A DNA stretch of 44,184 nucleotides from Mesotaenium endlicherianum (GCA_009602735.1 WELA01012722.1:180621-224804); one strand, 5' to 3'. Shown: positions 1-10,538, numbered from the stretch's first letter. The notes: generated from the sequence alone by a model not told the origin. Numbers and translations: made by a program.

Positions 1-824
1 CCATGTTCTGTGTAAGGCCCACCGATGCGAATAGTTCCTTGCACCACTTATTCACAGTGGCGTGTGAGGCGGGCTGAAGAGAAGGTCTGCCAGAAGCCTG
101 TATATGCCGAATTAGAGGTCCATCGAGAGCATACTCTGGTATCTCCGCCACTAACCTACACAACATTTTGACCGGGCACCACTTGGAGTTGCTTGCGTGC
201 AGGGCACCCCATGCGCCCTCACCAATTTGGTCCGTCTTGGAGGACGGGAGGTGCAAGTAAATGGCTGTGATGTTTGGACCACCCGTGATGTCGAGATCCT
301 GAATTCTGGTTTTGGCCAGATCTGAGTATCGTAGACAAGCACTACACATGAGCAATCATCGCGGCCACCTTCATGAGCGATGCGGCGGTGGCACCTGGCC
401 CTGCGTGCTTTTGAAAAATCGCAGTGAGGGTGCATGGTGCGACCGGCATCATGGTGTGCTTGGATCTGGGCAGCAACCTTTGCGCTGCTTTTCTAAGGGT
501 ACTGATTCTGTCGTGCAATGTGGGGCTAGGTAGCTCCACTAGTCGATGCACACAAAAGATTGCAGCCGATGACAAATGGTATGTAGACCAGGTGACACGC
601 TCCTGGATGAGATACAAGCAGTAGAGCCTGATCACCTTGACCGACGCCGGAAGATCCTGCAGCTTATGCATTTCGCACCACCGTTGAAAACGCATCCAGT
701 AAGTGTTGTAGGTACGCAGACTGGTAGGCGCGATAGTGTGGAGCAACACGTCCACGCTCGTGGCTTCCAAGGCTTGTAAGGCCGGATTTTCAAAAATCGA
801 TATTCTGCTCAACACCTCATACAC
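1..824 (-). pseudogene. Tyrosine recombinase (YR) of the DIRS-like element, frameshifted and truncated
   Basis: The N-terminal SAM-like core-binding region is open from 824 to 342 (for example TYNTYWMRFQRWCEMH and VIRLYCLYLIQE). It stops at MIAHV-TAG. Moving one base, the next frame reads SACLRYSDLAKTRIQDLDI and stays open to position 1. LRYSDL is the box I Arg motif of tyrosine recombinases, with the Arg codon at 331-329. A beta-hairpin-like stretch LHLPSSKTDQIG follows, as in phage integrases. The HxxR and nucleophilic Tyr boxes would lie beyond the left edge. The start overlaps the end of the RNase H ORF by 8 bases, so the two may naturally be overlapping ORFs. The one-base shift is most simply a mutation or an assembly error. 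Confidence 0.8.
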
Positions 825-1797
825 CCAGGCGTAAGGCTAGCACCATGCATAGAGGGATGCCCTTGCCCCCAAACGCAGCCTTGTCTGTGCCTGGCAACAA
901 AATCGATGAGCTATAGCCTAGCGGAATGCTCGCCTGCACACAATCTATCCACTCCGCATCGCTATCTAGCAACCGCGGCCACCAGCTGGCTGACTGCCAC
1001 TGGAGTATCGTGCAGTTGGCCTTGCATCGCAGCACGTGGTCGACTACTGAAGCGACCATCTGAGGTGGTGGAAAACAATAGTTGTTTTCACCTGCCCAGT
1101 GCTCGGTGAGGGCATTTATGGCCTCAGCGCCCACCTCTAGCCACCTAGAGTTGAACCTCGACAAGCGCGTGTTGCTTGCTGTGGCAAATCTATCGATCGA
1201 ATGCGGCCCCCATTCTGTCTCTAGTCTTTGAAAAGCCTCCGGTCGCAGGAAAAAATCGTCCAAGTCTTTCCGCTTAGAGAGCTCGTCTGCCACTGCATTC
1301 AATTCCCTAGGAATCCACTCTACGAACAAGTTGAGTTGGTGTCTAAGACTAATACCAAATACTTGAGCACAAGCATCTGCTAAGTCTGCCTTAGACGAGC
1401 CGCCTTTCCTCAAAACATAATACATTGCTTGGCTGTCTACGCGCAAGAGCACTTGTCGCCCGCCTATCACGTGGATGGCTTTATCCAACGCTGCCTTCGC
1501 GGCAAGTATCTCCCTTAATGTTGACGATCCCCCAATGCTAGCAGCGGGGAGTGGGCCCAGCAATTCCCACGTCTGCCCTGAGGCCACCGATCTCAGTACT
1601 GCACCCCATGTGGTCACGCTAGCGTCGGTGTGCATGACAAAATCAGGGGCCATGGTGGCCCGAATGGGAGCACCATTGAACTTATCAAAGTGCTCCTCCC
1701 AAAACGCAAGCTCGTGGAGCAACCCTTCCGTCATGGGGACCATGTCATCCCAAGTAAATCCCTGGTTGATAACAGTGTACATATGGCGTGTGTACAT
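817..1797 (-). CDS. RNase H and C-terminal domain of the DIRS-like RT polyprotein
   Basis: This is the RNase H that degrades the RNA strand of the RNA/DNA hybrid. The acidic residues appear in order: TDAS (first Asp), TLREILA (Glu), LLRVDSQAM (Asp) and ELNAVADELSK (last Asp). The C-terminal third contains WGPHSIDRFATASNTRL, ENNYCFPPPQMV and SASWWPRLL, a block that accompanies RNase H in DIRS-group and related polyproteins. The frame differs by one base from the RT frame immediately upstream (junction near 1790-1805, in a GC-rich GGGGCACCGCGGGC stretch). The ATG used here is therefore probably internal and the true start lies in the RT. Confidence 0.82.
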   Translation of the reverse strand: MYTRHMYTVINQGFTWDDMVPMTEGLLHELAFWEEHFDKFNGAPIRATMAPDFVMHTDASVTTWGAVLRSVASGQTWELLGPLPAASIGGSSTLREILAAKAALDKAIHVIGGRQVLLRVDSQAMYYVLRKGGSSKADLADACAQVFGISLRHQLNLFVEWIPRELNAVADELSKRKDLDDFFLRPEAFQRLETEWGPHSIDRFATASNTRLSRFNSRWLEVGAEAINALTEHWAGENNYCFPPPQMVASVVDHVLRCKANCTILQWQSASWWPRLLDSDAEWIDCVQASIPLGYSSSILLPGTDKAAFGGKGIPLCMVLALRLGV

Positions 1798-2945
1798 GCC
1801 CGCGGTGCCCCAAAAGCCACCTTCATGGAAATTAGCTGGCCTGCTAAAGATGCTATCGTTCTAATGTGCACGCTACGGGTCCTGTGGGCCATAGCTCGAA
1901 CGTGGAGGAGTGTTAGCAGGAGCTTTTCCTTGCGCGTCTTGCCAATGTGCACCCAAAGTTTACGAGTGTCTATCACAACGCCCAAGAACTGTGTGATTTT
2001 TGAACACGTAAGTACTGCCTTCTGCATATTCACCACGAATCCTGCTAGTGCAAGTTCGCCTTACACCAGCCGCATTGTTCGCGCGTGGGCGTCCTCACTG
2101 GGATAGCTCACCAGAAAATCGTCTAGATATGCTATGACTCGTATCCCCATCTGCCTCCACCTTCCCACCATCTCTTTCACCACTCGTGTGAATACGTAAG
2201 GTGCGATCGCAAGTCCGAATAGAAGACATGTGAAAGTGTAAATCTTCTTATCCAGCTCGAACCCCAAGAACGTATGTGCATCTTCGTGCATCTTGACGTG
2301 ATGATAGCCAAACTTGAGGTCAATGGTAAACACGAAGTCGTCTACGTGCACGACGTTGACTAACTTATCCAACCCCTCATACTTAAATTTTACTTTTTTC
2401 AACGCTTTGTTCACGTGGCGCAGGTCATGAATTAATCGTAACTTTTTGCCCTCGACCACGTTCAAGGGGCATATGCAGTGTGGGAGACTTGGGAGAGTCC
2501 ACTCTCTGGCAGCCCCGGAGGCTACTAGCTCTCCCACTGACTCACGGGCAAATTGTATGTGTTTCTCCACACCATTATGGTTGCGCTGGTGATGCCGAGG
2601 TGCAGTATGCGTGTCCCACACCAACTTGTAGCCACTCTCGATGGTAGAGAGGACTAACGAAGACGTACACCAACGTTTCCACCAGGCAACATTTGCTCCC
2701 AAATTTCCTGCAACCACGGTTGCTTTCGGTGGTACCGTCGATGCGGTGCCGTCCGACTGCACGGCTTCTTCCTTCCGCCCCAAGTACACTTGGAGTTCGT
2801 GTTCAAAGTTCTTCTCGTCGCTCACGAAATTACCTATGACCCAACACACGATATAGCATACCCGCGGTTGGTCTTGGCCACGATGCCTCGAACGTGTCAA
2901 CGATTGATTGGCATCCTCCATTACCCTGCTCCGCAATTGCAGCAT
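1731..2945 (-). pseudogene. Reverse transcriptase of the DIRS-like element, with internal stop
   Basis: RT fingers and palm motifs appear in order on the minus strand: PLNVVEGKKLRLIHDLRHVN (motifs 1-2), FVFTIDLKFGYHHVKM (motif A, catalytic Asp), LLFGLAIAPYVFTRV (motif B) and VIAYLDDFLVSYP (motif C, the YLDD box). The frame is open from 2945 to a TAA at 2063-2061. The same frame continues past it (GELALAGFVVNMQKAV, TQFLGVVIDT, the thumb region) to 1731, so the TAA is a point lesion. LGVVIDT is the usual lead-in to the RT thumb in this family. The first ~100 residues are poorly conserved linker. The ATG at 2945 is the first in frame but is not independently supported. Confidence 0.85.
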
Positions 2946-3797
2946 CGGGGTACGCTATGCATGCACCGGCGACCGACTTGTGTGGCACATGTGTGCACCC
3001 TTTCGACATCGCATTGCAGCCCCTCTATACGCGGCGACCCAAACTCCATAGGAGTGATCCCAATCATGCTCCCAGTGCCAATGCTTATATGGCTGGCAGG
3101 AGCCTTCATGCATACTTGCGCCAGTGCGCGTGCATTCAATTTGTGCTTTGAAAACCATTTGGCGACACTCCTCTGGCCTATAGCAGCCTTGCAAATACAA
3201 CGCGCCAGTGCGCGAGGGGCGACACGCCAACAAACCAAAAAAACCAGCCGCGAGAACCAAAGCTCAATGAGAGTGGTCTCCATTCGTGCGCAATCTGTCA
3301 GCGCCTAGGAGGCCTGAAGGGGCTTTCTTCCACTTACGCACATCCATACGTGCGACGTACGTCCCTCGATAAGAGGGACATGCATCATCCGCCTACTATT
3401 TTGCCCAACAAGCAAACTGACGTAACGGCAACTATACAACCAACAAAACGGCCACAAAATATTTACAACAAACACCATCATGTATGCAACGACCACAAGC
3501 AAGGACCGAGTCACCAACCAATCAAACATAGCCAATAGCAACAATAATTACAAACAAATATTTGTGGAGTCCTAGGCCTGGTATCCCACCCACGTCCAAT
3601 GTTATGCTCCTTAACGTGAGCATGTGCACCCAAATGTCCAGGGGGCCTAAATGGCCAACCAATGCAGCAACAATTTTGCCAATAAAAATAATCAAAAAAT
3701 AATCGTACCAAAAAAATTTTAAATTGTCCATGGAGACCAAAGGCCTGGTTAACAATGTCCAACTATTCACACTCCAAATAACCAAACAAAAATGCTA
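2946..3797. other. Inter-ORF part of the retroelement, no gene seen
   Basis: This stretch lies between the gag segment and the RT of the DIRS-like element. Only short, low-information ORFs occur on either strand. It probably contains the decayed C-terminus of gag and the ORF1-ORF2 spacer. Confidence 0.5.
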
Positions 3798-4190
3798 TTA
3801 ACGTTGGGGCTGGCCATAAGGCCCCTGGGGTGGCCCATAAGGCTCCTGAAAGTTTGCTACCTGAGCTAGTGCTAGCAAAGGCTGCCTCTGTTGGGGGCCT
3901 GGGCCATTAGGTGGCCCCGAAGGGCAAAAACGAGATGTGTGGCCTACCATGTGGCAGTGCCAGCAACGCAAGTCATTTCTAAACATCCTAGGAGCGCGGG
4001 GGTTAGCCTTATACGCATACGGGCTGGCCCGTGGTTTACGGCTACTAAAATCAAACTCCCTCTCCTCCTCTTTGTCCTTCTTACTCTTAGCCACTTGCTT
4101 TTGGACCCGATTCTCCCAATCCTCGCTCTCATCCTTAGTTTGCATGGACTTGACAACCTCATTAATCACAGGCCAGCTATGNATAAACAA
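3798..4190 (-). pseudogene. Gag-like nucleocapsid segment with CCHC zinc knuckle
   Basis: The translated segment contains CWHCHMVGHTSRFC, a perfect Cys-X2-Cys-X4-His-X4-Cys zinc knuckle. Before it lies a highly charged Lys/Glu region (KSKKDKEEERE), and after it a Pro/Gly/Gln-rich tail (PYGPPQGPYGQPQ). Zinc knuckles of this type bind RNA in retroelement Gag proteins. It lies on the same strand as the RT and recombinase and upstream of them, as expected for ORF1. The 5' side breaks at an ambiguous base (n at 4192), so the join to the upstream gag ORF (4350-5045) is not continuous in this assembly. Confidence 0.75.
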
Positions 4191-4349
4191 GAGCTAGAAC
4201 ATAGAAAGACATTCCAGAATCACTCTTGTACTTGCCAAAATCCAGAAATATATTAACTTTCAAGAAGCCATCTCTCTTTCAAGAAGCTACCTCTTGTGTT
4301 CAAAGATCCTTGTCTTGAATAGATAAAATATTATATTTCACTAAGTACT
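4191..4349. other. AT-rich break between two gag segments (contains one N)
   Basis: About 150 bases, much more AT-rich than the gag sequence on either side, separate the two gag-like ORFs, and the single ambiguous base at 4192 sits at the junction. It could be an intron, a small insertion or a misjoin. Long reads would settle which. No coding signal was seen. Confidence 0.4.
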
Positions 4350-5045
4350 TCATCTATCTGTTTCACTACACCAGCTATGCAAGTCCGCGGAAATGATTTG
4401 CTTTTGCCGAAAAGTTATCAAAGACAAACCTTCAGTGAGCGCGCTTTGGGCCGCTTCAATGTCTTCCTTGTCCAGCGCATCTTGAGCGTTGTGGCACAGC
4501 TCCGCGAGGTCGTTCATGACCTTCATTTGGGCGCAGTTGCCCTCAGACAACTTGCCCACATCTGCAACCTCACTTTTCCTCTTGAGCCGCTTGAGCTGCT
4601 GCAGGATGTCCGCCCCTGCTCCCTCGCCATCGTGAGCTCGCGAGACCTTGCTTTGCGCTAGTTTGCTCACTGCCTGCTGTAACTTGGCCATTTTGAGATG
4701 AGCAGCGTGCTGCGCAGCTTTGAGCTCAGCCGCTTCCGCCTTGCTGAGCTCGGCCTGCTCGCTTTCGTACTCTTTAAGGAACTCTGCATGTAATTTGGCG
4801 ATTTCGTCAGCAGTAAGCTGGCTCGCTACTCTCGCCCTACCGATGTCGTTAATCTGCTCGCCATTGACCTGCTCGCCATCATTGCGTAAGTCGCTCGGGC
4901 CTCCCTGGCTTCCCTCACCTCTCTTCGTCATCGCTCGTAAGTGAGCAAACACGTCCGCGTCTTGAGTGTTCGCGGATCTATGGTACTCTATCAAGCGATT
5001 TTGTATGCCTGACATAAGATTGTTTGAGTAAGTCTCGGCATGCAA
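4350..5045 (-). CDS. Gag-like N-terminal ORF, coiled-coil, of the DIRS-like element
   Basis: This 231-codon ORF starts MHAETYSNNLMSGIQ and is the first long ORF on the element's sense strand. Residues ~75-150 are an Ala/Glu/Lys/Leu-rich helix (QLTADEIAKLHAEFLKEY, AELSKAEAAELKAAQHAAHL) with coiled-coil periodicity, followed by the basic run KRLKRKSE. Such helical, charged ORF1 proteins are common in DIRS-group elements and are thought to multimerise. The ORF ends shortly before the zinc-knuckle segment in another frame, with an AT-rich break between them. The 5069-5215 repeat lies immediately upstream. No specific fold was recognised. The Gag assignment is inferred from position and composition. 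Confidence 0.6.
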   Translation of the reverse strand: MHAETYSNNLMSGIQNRLIEYHRSANTQDADVFAHLRAMTKRGEGSQGGPSDLRNDGEQVNGEQINDIGRARVASQLTADEIAKLHAEFLKEYESEQAELSKAEAAELKAAQHAAHLKMAKLQQAVSKLAQSKVSRAHDGEGAGADILQQLKRLKRKSEVADVGKLSEGNCAQMKVMNDLAELCHNAQDALDKEDIEAAQSALTEGLSLITFRQKQIISADLHSWCSETDR

Positions 5046-5068
5046 TGTCTACGCGGGTATGTGTACCA

Positions 5069-5215
5069 ACTACCTTCCTGCTGCAATGAGGCTTCTTTGC
5101 AACAAGAAGCCTTATGAGGGTTTCGTTTGTCGATGAGACACAACACGTGTGAAATCGATCAAATTTGAACACTTGTCAAACTTTGGTTTGCGACATTTCA
5201 TGTCGCAAACCTTCA
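5069..5215. repeat. ~145 bp direct repeat, copy 1, adjacent to the gag start
   Basis: This segment and 6838-6985 align along their whole length in the same orientation. Shared blocks include CTGCTGCAATGA, CACGTGT..AAATCGATCAA, TTGAACA and the terminal palindrome. It ends in a near-perfect hairpin at 5185-5211: GGTTTGCGACA, loop TTTCA, TGTCGCAAACC (11 bp arms). The position directly 5' of the retroelement gag ORF suggests a terminal or 5' regulatory repeat of the element. Confidence 0.75.
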
Positions 5216-6837
5216 ATTTATTGGCTGATATTTGACTTTTGGTAAGTTACTAGTAATATACAATTATTGGTAGATTAGTAGTAATATGCATAATTTTAGA
5301 GTACGTCCACAATCTTTAACCAAAACCTAAGTATCTACCGACCTACCTACTCATTTATATTGTCTAACTTATCGTAACACAGGTAACCCTGGCGTTGATA
5401 CGCTTGCCGCCTGGTCACAATAGGAGGCGCTGCAAGATACCCATTGCATACAACATTTGGGAAACTCCAAAGCCATCATTCTCATCAGGCTCTTGCTTGC
5501 GCTAGTTTGTGCTTGACTTCAAAGGATAAAGAGTGTCCTGCCTTGCAAGTAACCTCTGTGCTTTGACTGCTTTGTCTCACGTCTGCTGTAAGAAATGTCT
5601 ATTATTTCCAAATCAAACATGTGGTTTGACAATATGTGTTCAAATTGCCCAAATAAAAGGAGTGTAGGAGTAGACTGTAGTAGTATGCTACAATTGCGCG
5701 TCATCTGTTCTTATCTTATTCTTTCCTATATGTTGCTACAAATATATTTACTTGACTAAGGTGAGATAACTATATTCAATCTTCTAAACAACGCTTGGTT
5801 AGCAAACTGCACCAATCGTTGTGTGATCGTACAAGGATGAGACTTTTGCAACAAAAACTGGTGCTCTTGCTGTCTTGAGGTTGGCCACCGGATATTTGCC
5901 GCAGGTTACTGCCATTAGACATTAACGTTCGGCTTGTGCCTGCCTCGGGCACCTCACTCTGAGACTGGTTTGGGAAAATAGCTCGATATGCGACTAAGTA
6001 TGGAGGGGTTTAGTGAGGGGGGCGGAGAAATGCAATCTTTGACCTCACTCCGCTTGGGACTGTACTCCCCAAAGCGGAGATTAGGCGGAGATTAGACTGA
6101 GACGGATGTAGAAACTCAAAATGCTGCCAATCAGGAGCGAGGAAAAAGCAGGGAAGACGACAAAGTCTTCCTCCGCCAACCGCTTTCCAATCGCGAGAGC
6201 TATTGATTCTTCAAAATGAAGTTGCTCTCACTTGTGAACGCGATCCGACAATCCGAACCCGTGTTGACAATTCAATTTTGTATATATCATTTTAATTGGT
6301 CGTTCTAGCCAAGGCCAAATGCTGACACCGAGCTGTTGGCGGCAGATCATGCCACCGACCAGATGGGTAGGTGGACAAATTGGCACGTGTGCATGAGGGA
6401 GCATGGCCTTCACGAGCGAAGAGTGAAGCATGACCACTTGCATGATTTTAACAGCAAGGCCAAAATCCCGAAGGCCCAACCACCTCAAAGTTCAAAACCC
6501 CCGTCGAGCTTAAACCTCGGAGGGCCTTATCCGTGGGGGGCAAACCCCCTACTTAGGCAGTTGCTATAATGCATTGCTGAGAATTAGGTATGAAATGTAG
6601 GTGGCGTCCATAGACTAGTCCTTGACACTGAGGGCCTGAGGGCTTGCCGTGGCATTTTAAATATGGTTCAAATACACAAATCTAATTGGTTGTAGAAAAA
6701 AAGCCGTATCCGCCCTGGAGGAAGATGGGCGTAGATCCAACTCGGGCATTTTTGGACGTTCAACTCTAGACCAGTCTCAGAGTGCTCCTAGTGGAGGGGG
6801 GGGTTAGAGGAGTGGGTGAGTGGGTAACTGTAGCAGC
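5216..6837. other. AT-rich non-coding stretch between the two 145 bp repeats
   Basis: No ORF with recognisable protein features was found. A 15-bp perfect inverted repeat, CACTCTGAGACTGGT, lies at 5955-5969 and 6770-6784. Short GCGGAGATTA tandem units lie near 6075-6095. Confidence 0.5.
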
Positions 6838-6985
6838 TACTTCCTGCTGCAATGAAGGCTGCTGTGCAAAAAACCTTTACGAGGGTTAGATTTGTCGATC
6901 AAACATAGCACGTGTCAAATCGATCAATTTTGAACATTTGCCAAACTTCGGTTTGTGACATTTCATGTCGCAAACCTCAGATTGG
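6838..6985. repeat. ~145 bp direct repeat, copy 2
   Basis: This is the second copy of the 5069-5215 repeat, about 1.77 kb to the right, with roughly 80% identity by eye. It retains the hairpin (6950-6976, one G:T mismatch in the 11 bp arms). No gag ORF lies beside it, so it may be a solo terminal repeat, or the outer flank if the element extends to here. Confidence 0.7.
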
Positions 6986-7681
6986 CGCTTTCACTGCGTC
7001 AGGCTTGTATCAGGCCCGCATCACCTCTTTTAGCCTGGTAAGTCAAATGAAGAAAGAATCTAAGTCATCCTCGCCTACGTCCATATTTACGTATGCTTTA
7101 CGTATGTTGTCTTTTGTGTACTTCGTCAGACCAAAGAAGAATCACTTAAAAGTATTCTATAATATATGTACGGCAACAAAAGAGATGTATGCTCAATATT
7201 TTTGCTGTTAGATTTGGCCATTAAATTCTGCTAATATACCTCTGTATGTTCGTGCGTTTAAGGTACTATTGTGAAGGCTGGATGAAGTAACAAGAACACA
7301 ACCTTCTTTGCTCTCCTCAAGAGCATTAATGTCTATCTTCAGCTTCTGGTGAAATTGTGTTTTTTGCTCTAATTGTTGCCTCGTTTCGAGACCACGTCCT
7401 ATTTCAAGGAAAGATGACAGGGCTGTTAGATTGACCAAGTGTTGTGACTCCTAACTTGTGACCTCTCCTTGTCATGCCACTCTGGTGCCTGTTGCCCTCA
7501 AATCATTTACTTCATCACCTCATTAGTGATTGTAGAAGACCTATGCATTGTCCTTTTTCCTTCAAACTTTCCCCTGCACTGAATATAATTTTGGTGTTCT
7601 GTCTAGCAGTCTCCGTGTGAAATGTATCAATATATGGTTTATGTCAATGAGTATGTCGTCATGCCCCCCCACCTTCTCAAA

Positions 7682-7797
7682 TCCCCTCCTCTTCCTCTTC
7701 CTCTTCTTCTTCTTCTTCTTTTTCTTCTTCCTCTTCTCATCCTTCCTCTTTCTTCTTCATCCTCATCTACTTCTTCTTCTTCTTTCCCTTCTTCCAA
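7682..7797. repeat. Polypyrimidine (CTT/CCT)n tract
   Basis: About 115 bases consist almost only of C and T on the plus strand, dominated by CTT and CCT triplets. It is a low-complexity microsatellite. Apparent ORFs through it (Phe/Leu-rich on plus, Arg/Glu-rich on minus) are compositional artefacts. Mirror symmetry could allow triplex (H-DNA) formation. Confidence 0.85.
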
Positions 7798-8224
7798 CTG
7801 ACAAGTGAAACAAATTTCTCTGATTTTGGAGAGTAGGGCTGGGTTGGGGGACTTGGGGGGTGCAGCAAGTGCCCACAAACAACTTCACTGTCTTTGAGGC
7901 CTCGTTCACGTATGTAGACAACAAGAGCATCATCTCTACATCTATACAAACTCCTTATTATGTCTTTTTCCATCAAATTTTAGAATTGAGTGGGTTCTGT
8001 AAGCCTTGCATTATTCCTTTCCAATATTTCTTGTACATAGGTAAGATAGGAATTTTGTTTGCTCCAACGGTACTCGATATAGGCTGATGGCTCATTTTGG
8101 TAAGGCATGAGAATCTCATGAGTTTTGAAAGAGTACAGCAAAGTGAGCTTCATGAAAGTTTGTATCGAAATCAAGTTCACCTTGTCTTGGATGCCTCTAG
8201 TAGGATTGGTGCTTATTGAAATGA

Positions 8225-9111
8225 TTGGCTTCTGGGATTGAGTATGTCAACATGACAAGTACCACAGATAATGTATTGGAGCAAATGGAGGCACGTCTTG
8301 TGGCTTGCGACAATGATGCACATTCTTCAGTCATTGCCGACGATAACGCCATCATTGTAGGGCATGGTGAGATAGGCAGCAGTGGAGACTGCGCTGTTCC
8401 GACAAGGGAGTTCATTCCTATACTCAATAACAGCGACTCAGAGGACCCTGCTACTACCGATGTTGTAATTGATAGTATACCTACCTTGCTAGATGTGTGT
8501 CTCAAATTTGCGCAAACAACAATTTGGACATCGCTGCAGCCGATGGAAATCGCACTTAGCAGTGGGGTGGGCTTGGTTCACTAATTATGAAGCATCAATA
8601 ACTACTTTGGGTAAGGGAGGAGGACCTAACGGCCCAACTCGTCGAAGATCTGGTCAGTGAATTGTTGAAAAGGGCAAAGGTGCCTGTCCGCAAGAAGAAT
8701 ATAGTGTTAGTAGGGCGGAAATTATGTGCAAATATACGCAGTCCAATGATCAACATAAAAGACATCAACCGCATTTTGATCATGTTGGACAGGTTGTCAT
8801 TAGACTTCAATAGGTTGGGATCAGACACGCGGGGAATGGGCATAATTTTGGACAACTTAGCTTTCAAAATTTATATATATGCGGAGGTGGATTGTCTCGG
8901 GTCCCCCTCAATCGAGGCTCCGGGAGTGCACCGCATATTCTGTTCAAATTTTGTCGGGAATTTTAGACGTGCTTGGCCTCGTGGGTCTATCTGCAGACCA
9001 TACATGCGGTCTAATCCACACAATTCTTTCCGTAGCATATTTGCTAGTGCATATCACGACATCTTAGCACTGGTGAGTATTTTTTTCGGCAAGAAGGTTA
9101 CGTCTGGATGA
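8225..9111 (+). other. Two adjacent ORFs in different frames, possible decayed gene
   Basis: The first ORF (8225-8584, 119 codons) begins MASGIEYVNMTSTTDNVLEQ and is acidic. The second is open from about 8609, just after a TAA, to 9111. It reads VREEDLTAQLVEDLVSELLK, then RAKVPVRKKNIVLVGRKLCA and INIKDINRILIMLDRLSLDF. Both have amphipathic, protein-like composition in an otherwise stop-rich AT-rich area. They differ by one frame and are separated by ~25 bases. They could be two exons or one ORF broken by a frameshift, perhaps from another mobile element. No family was recognised. Confidence 0.3.
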
Positions 9112-10482
9112 GTGATGTCGGCAACCAAAGAGCAGTGACTAACTGTGTAATGGGGGTTGCATCATTTGTTTTGATCTGTTTAGTGCCGGTGATTTTGATT
9201 GCGGTTTACAGTAATTGGTGACAAACACAATGTGTGAAATTTTTGATCTACATCTTCATAGCATAGGTAGGGCATATGGATGAATTAATGTAGAAGGTAA
9301 GATGGTGTCTATGAAGATATGATTTCTAATTTGTAGGAGCAAGAAATAGCAACGACCATCTAAAGAAAGAGAGAAGAAACAAAGAGTCCTATCTGACAGA
9401 CAACAAGATTGACCTATATACTGTTCTCTCACTAATCTGTCCGTGATTTAATTAACTTTTCACTCTCTACTTTGTACTTTCATGACATGTATCTCTCTAG
9501 ACTTCACCTATCTGTGGGTGCTTTTGTGCTTCTTTGTTGCCATAGCAAGCTTTGCACATTATTTGATCCCTCCATCATTTACCTCTTTATTGATTTTCTT
9601 CTCAAACTTGACTCTCTATCGGTATTTCTCTTCCCAATTTCATCCCTGTGGGTTACCCTCTTCGAGTTTTCACCTCTTTGCCGTTGCCTTTTCCTGTCAT
9701 CTTATCACTCACATGATGTTTCTTTTTGTCCTCGCACCTATCTCCACCTACCTCTTTGTCCCTGTCTATGTTCCTAGCTTCACATCTCTGTTGCTTCACG
9801 TCTCTATTGCCAAGAGTTTTAGTGTGAGCTTCTTCAATTCCTTCCTACTTTTGCCCATAATGAGATATGTGTCCAAAGTGGACCAAGTTGTCCTATGGCC
9901 GCTTCTAATTTGAATCGCTGCTAGAGAAATATGCGTGTCTGTATCTGTGTGCGAAAGAGCCTTACATTTGTGCTATTTTGATTGAAGTCATTTACTAACA
10001 CTTACTTCTGCTTCTCATGAAGTGACTTGTCGTTTGCACTTAGTGAGTCTGTTGTGAGACTCTCCTGACTTGGACTTCAGGAAGGTCAAAAGATGTATGC
10101 GGGCGACCTTTGGTATGTTAGTAGTAACTCGTGGATCCTGATATGGTCTCGATTCCGACGCAATGTTCCTTTTCTTTTTTTCTCTCCTATTCCAAAGCAT
10201 TACAAACAAACTTGCGCTTGCGCTTGACCTGACCTCAAAAGGTGGGCAATCGGGAATTCTGCTCTCTACTCTTGCTACCGTGCAATGAGTAGGTACTTTG
10301 TTTTGATATAATTTATAAACCAAAAAGTCATCTTTTGGATACTTAGTGTGAACTGGACCAAAGCATTGAAGACAAAAGCCGAGAAGCCCAGTAAGCAAAC
10401 CCAACAACAATAATGTTCTTGTTGTGTGTGCTCTTCTCTTTTCAATTGTACCATACTTAATTCCTTAGCTTAGTTCTTACCT

Positions 10483-10538
10483 TGTTCTCTACAAAGAGAG
10501 ATTGATGAGATGTTCTCTACAAAGAGAGATTGATGAGA
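10483..10538. repeat. Perfect 28-bp tandem duplication
   Basis: Two identical 28-base units, starting TGTTCTCTACAAAGAGAG at 10483 and 10511, are joined head to tail. It is a recent local duplication with no evident coding role. Confidence 0.95.

Larger units (their letters stand above)
1..5215 (-). mobile_element. Degenerate DIRS/Ngaro-group tyrosine-recombinase retrotransposon (truncated by window edge)
   Basis: Read on the minus strand, the order is a gag-like coiled-coil ORF (5045-4350), a gag segment with a CCHC zinc knuckle (4190-3798), reverse transcriptase (2945-1731), RNase H plus C-terminal region (1797-817) and a tyrosine recombinase (824 to the left edge). This order, with a phage-like recombinase in place of a DDE integrase, is the known hallmark of the DIRS order (DIRS, PAT, Ngaro). 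Such elements integrate a circular intermediate by site-specific recombination. The copy looks dead: there is a stop inside the RT, a frame change between RT and RNase H, and a frame change in the recombinase just before its first catalytic Arg. The far end lies outside the window. The upstream limit is set by a ~145 bp sequence at 5069-5215 that recurs at 6838-6985. The assignment to DIRS order is firm; the subgroup is not resolved. Confidence 0.85.
6986..10482. other. Long AT-rich region without an assignable gene
   Basis: Apart from the polypyrimidine tract and the two ORFs at 8225-9111, only unrecognisable ORFs occur. Examples are a T-rich hydrophobic ORF at 9482-9913 (plus) and a 131-codon ORF at 10410-10015 (minus) containing VHTKYPKDDFLVYKLY. 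None has a domain signature, and several are driven by pyrimidine-rich composition. Confidence 0.5.

Noticed and set aside
7548..7976. Phe/Leu-rich and Arg/Glu-rich ORFs
   Set aside because: Produced by the CTT/CCT microsatellite.
9472..9913. Hydrophobic ORFs suggesting a multi-pass membrane protein
   Set aside because: Two overlapping frames are equally hydrophobic because the DNA is T/C-rich; no motif or start context.
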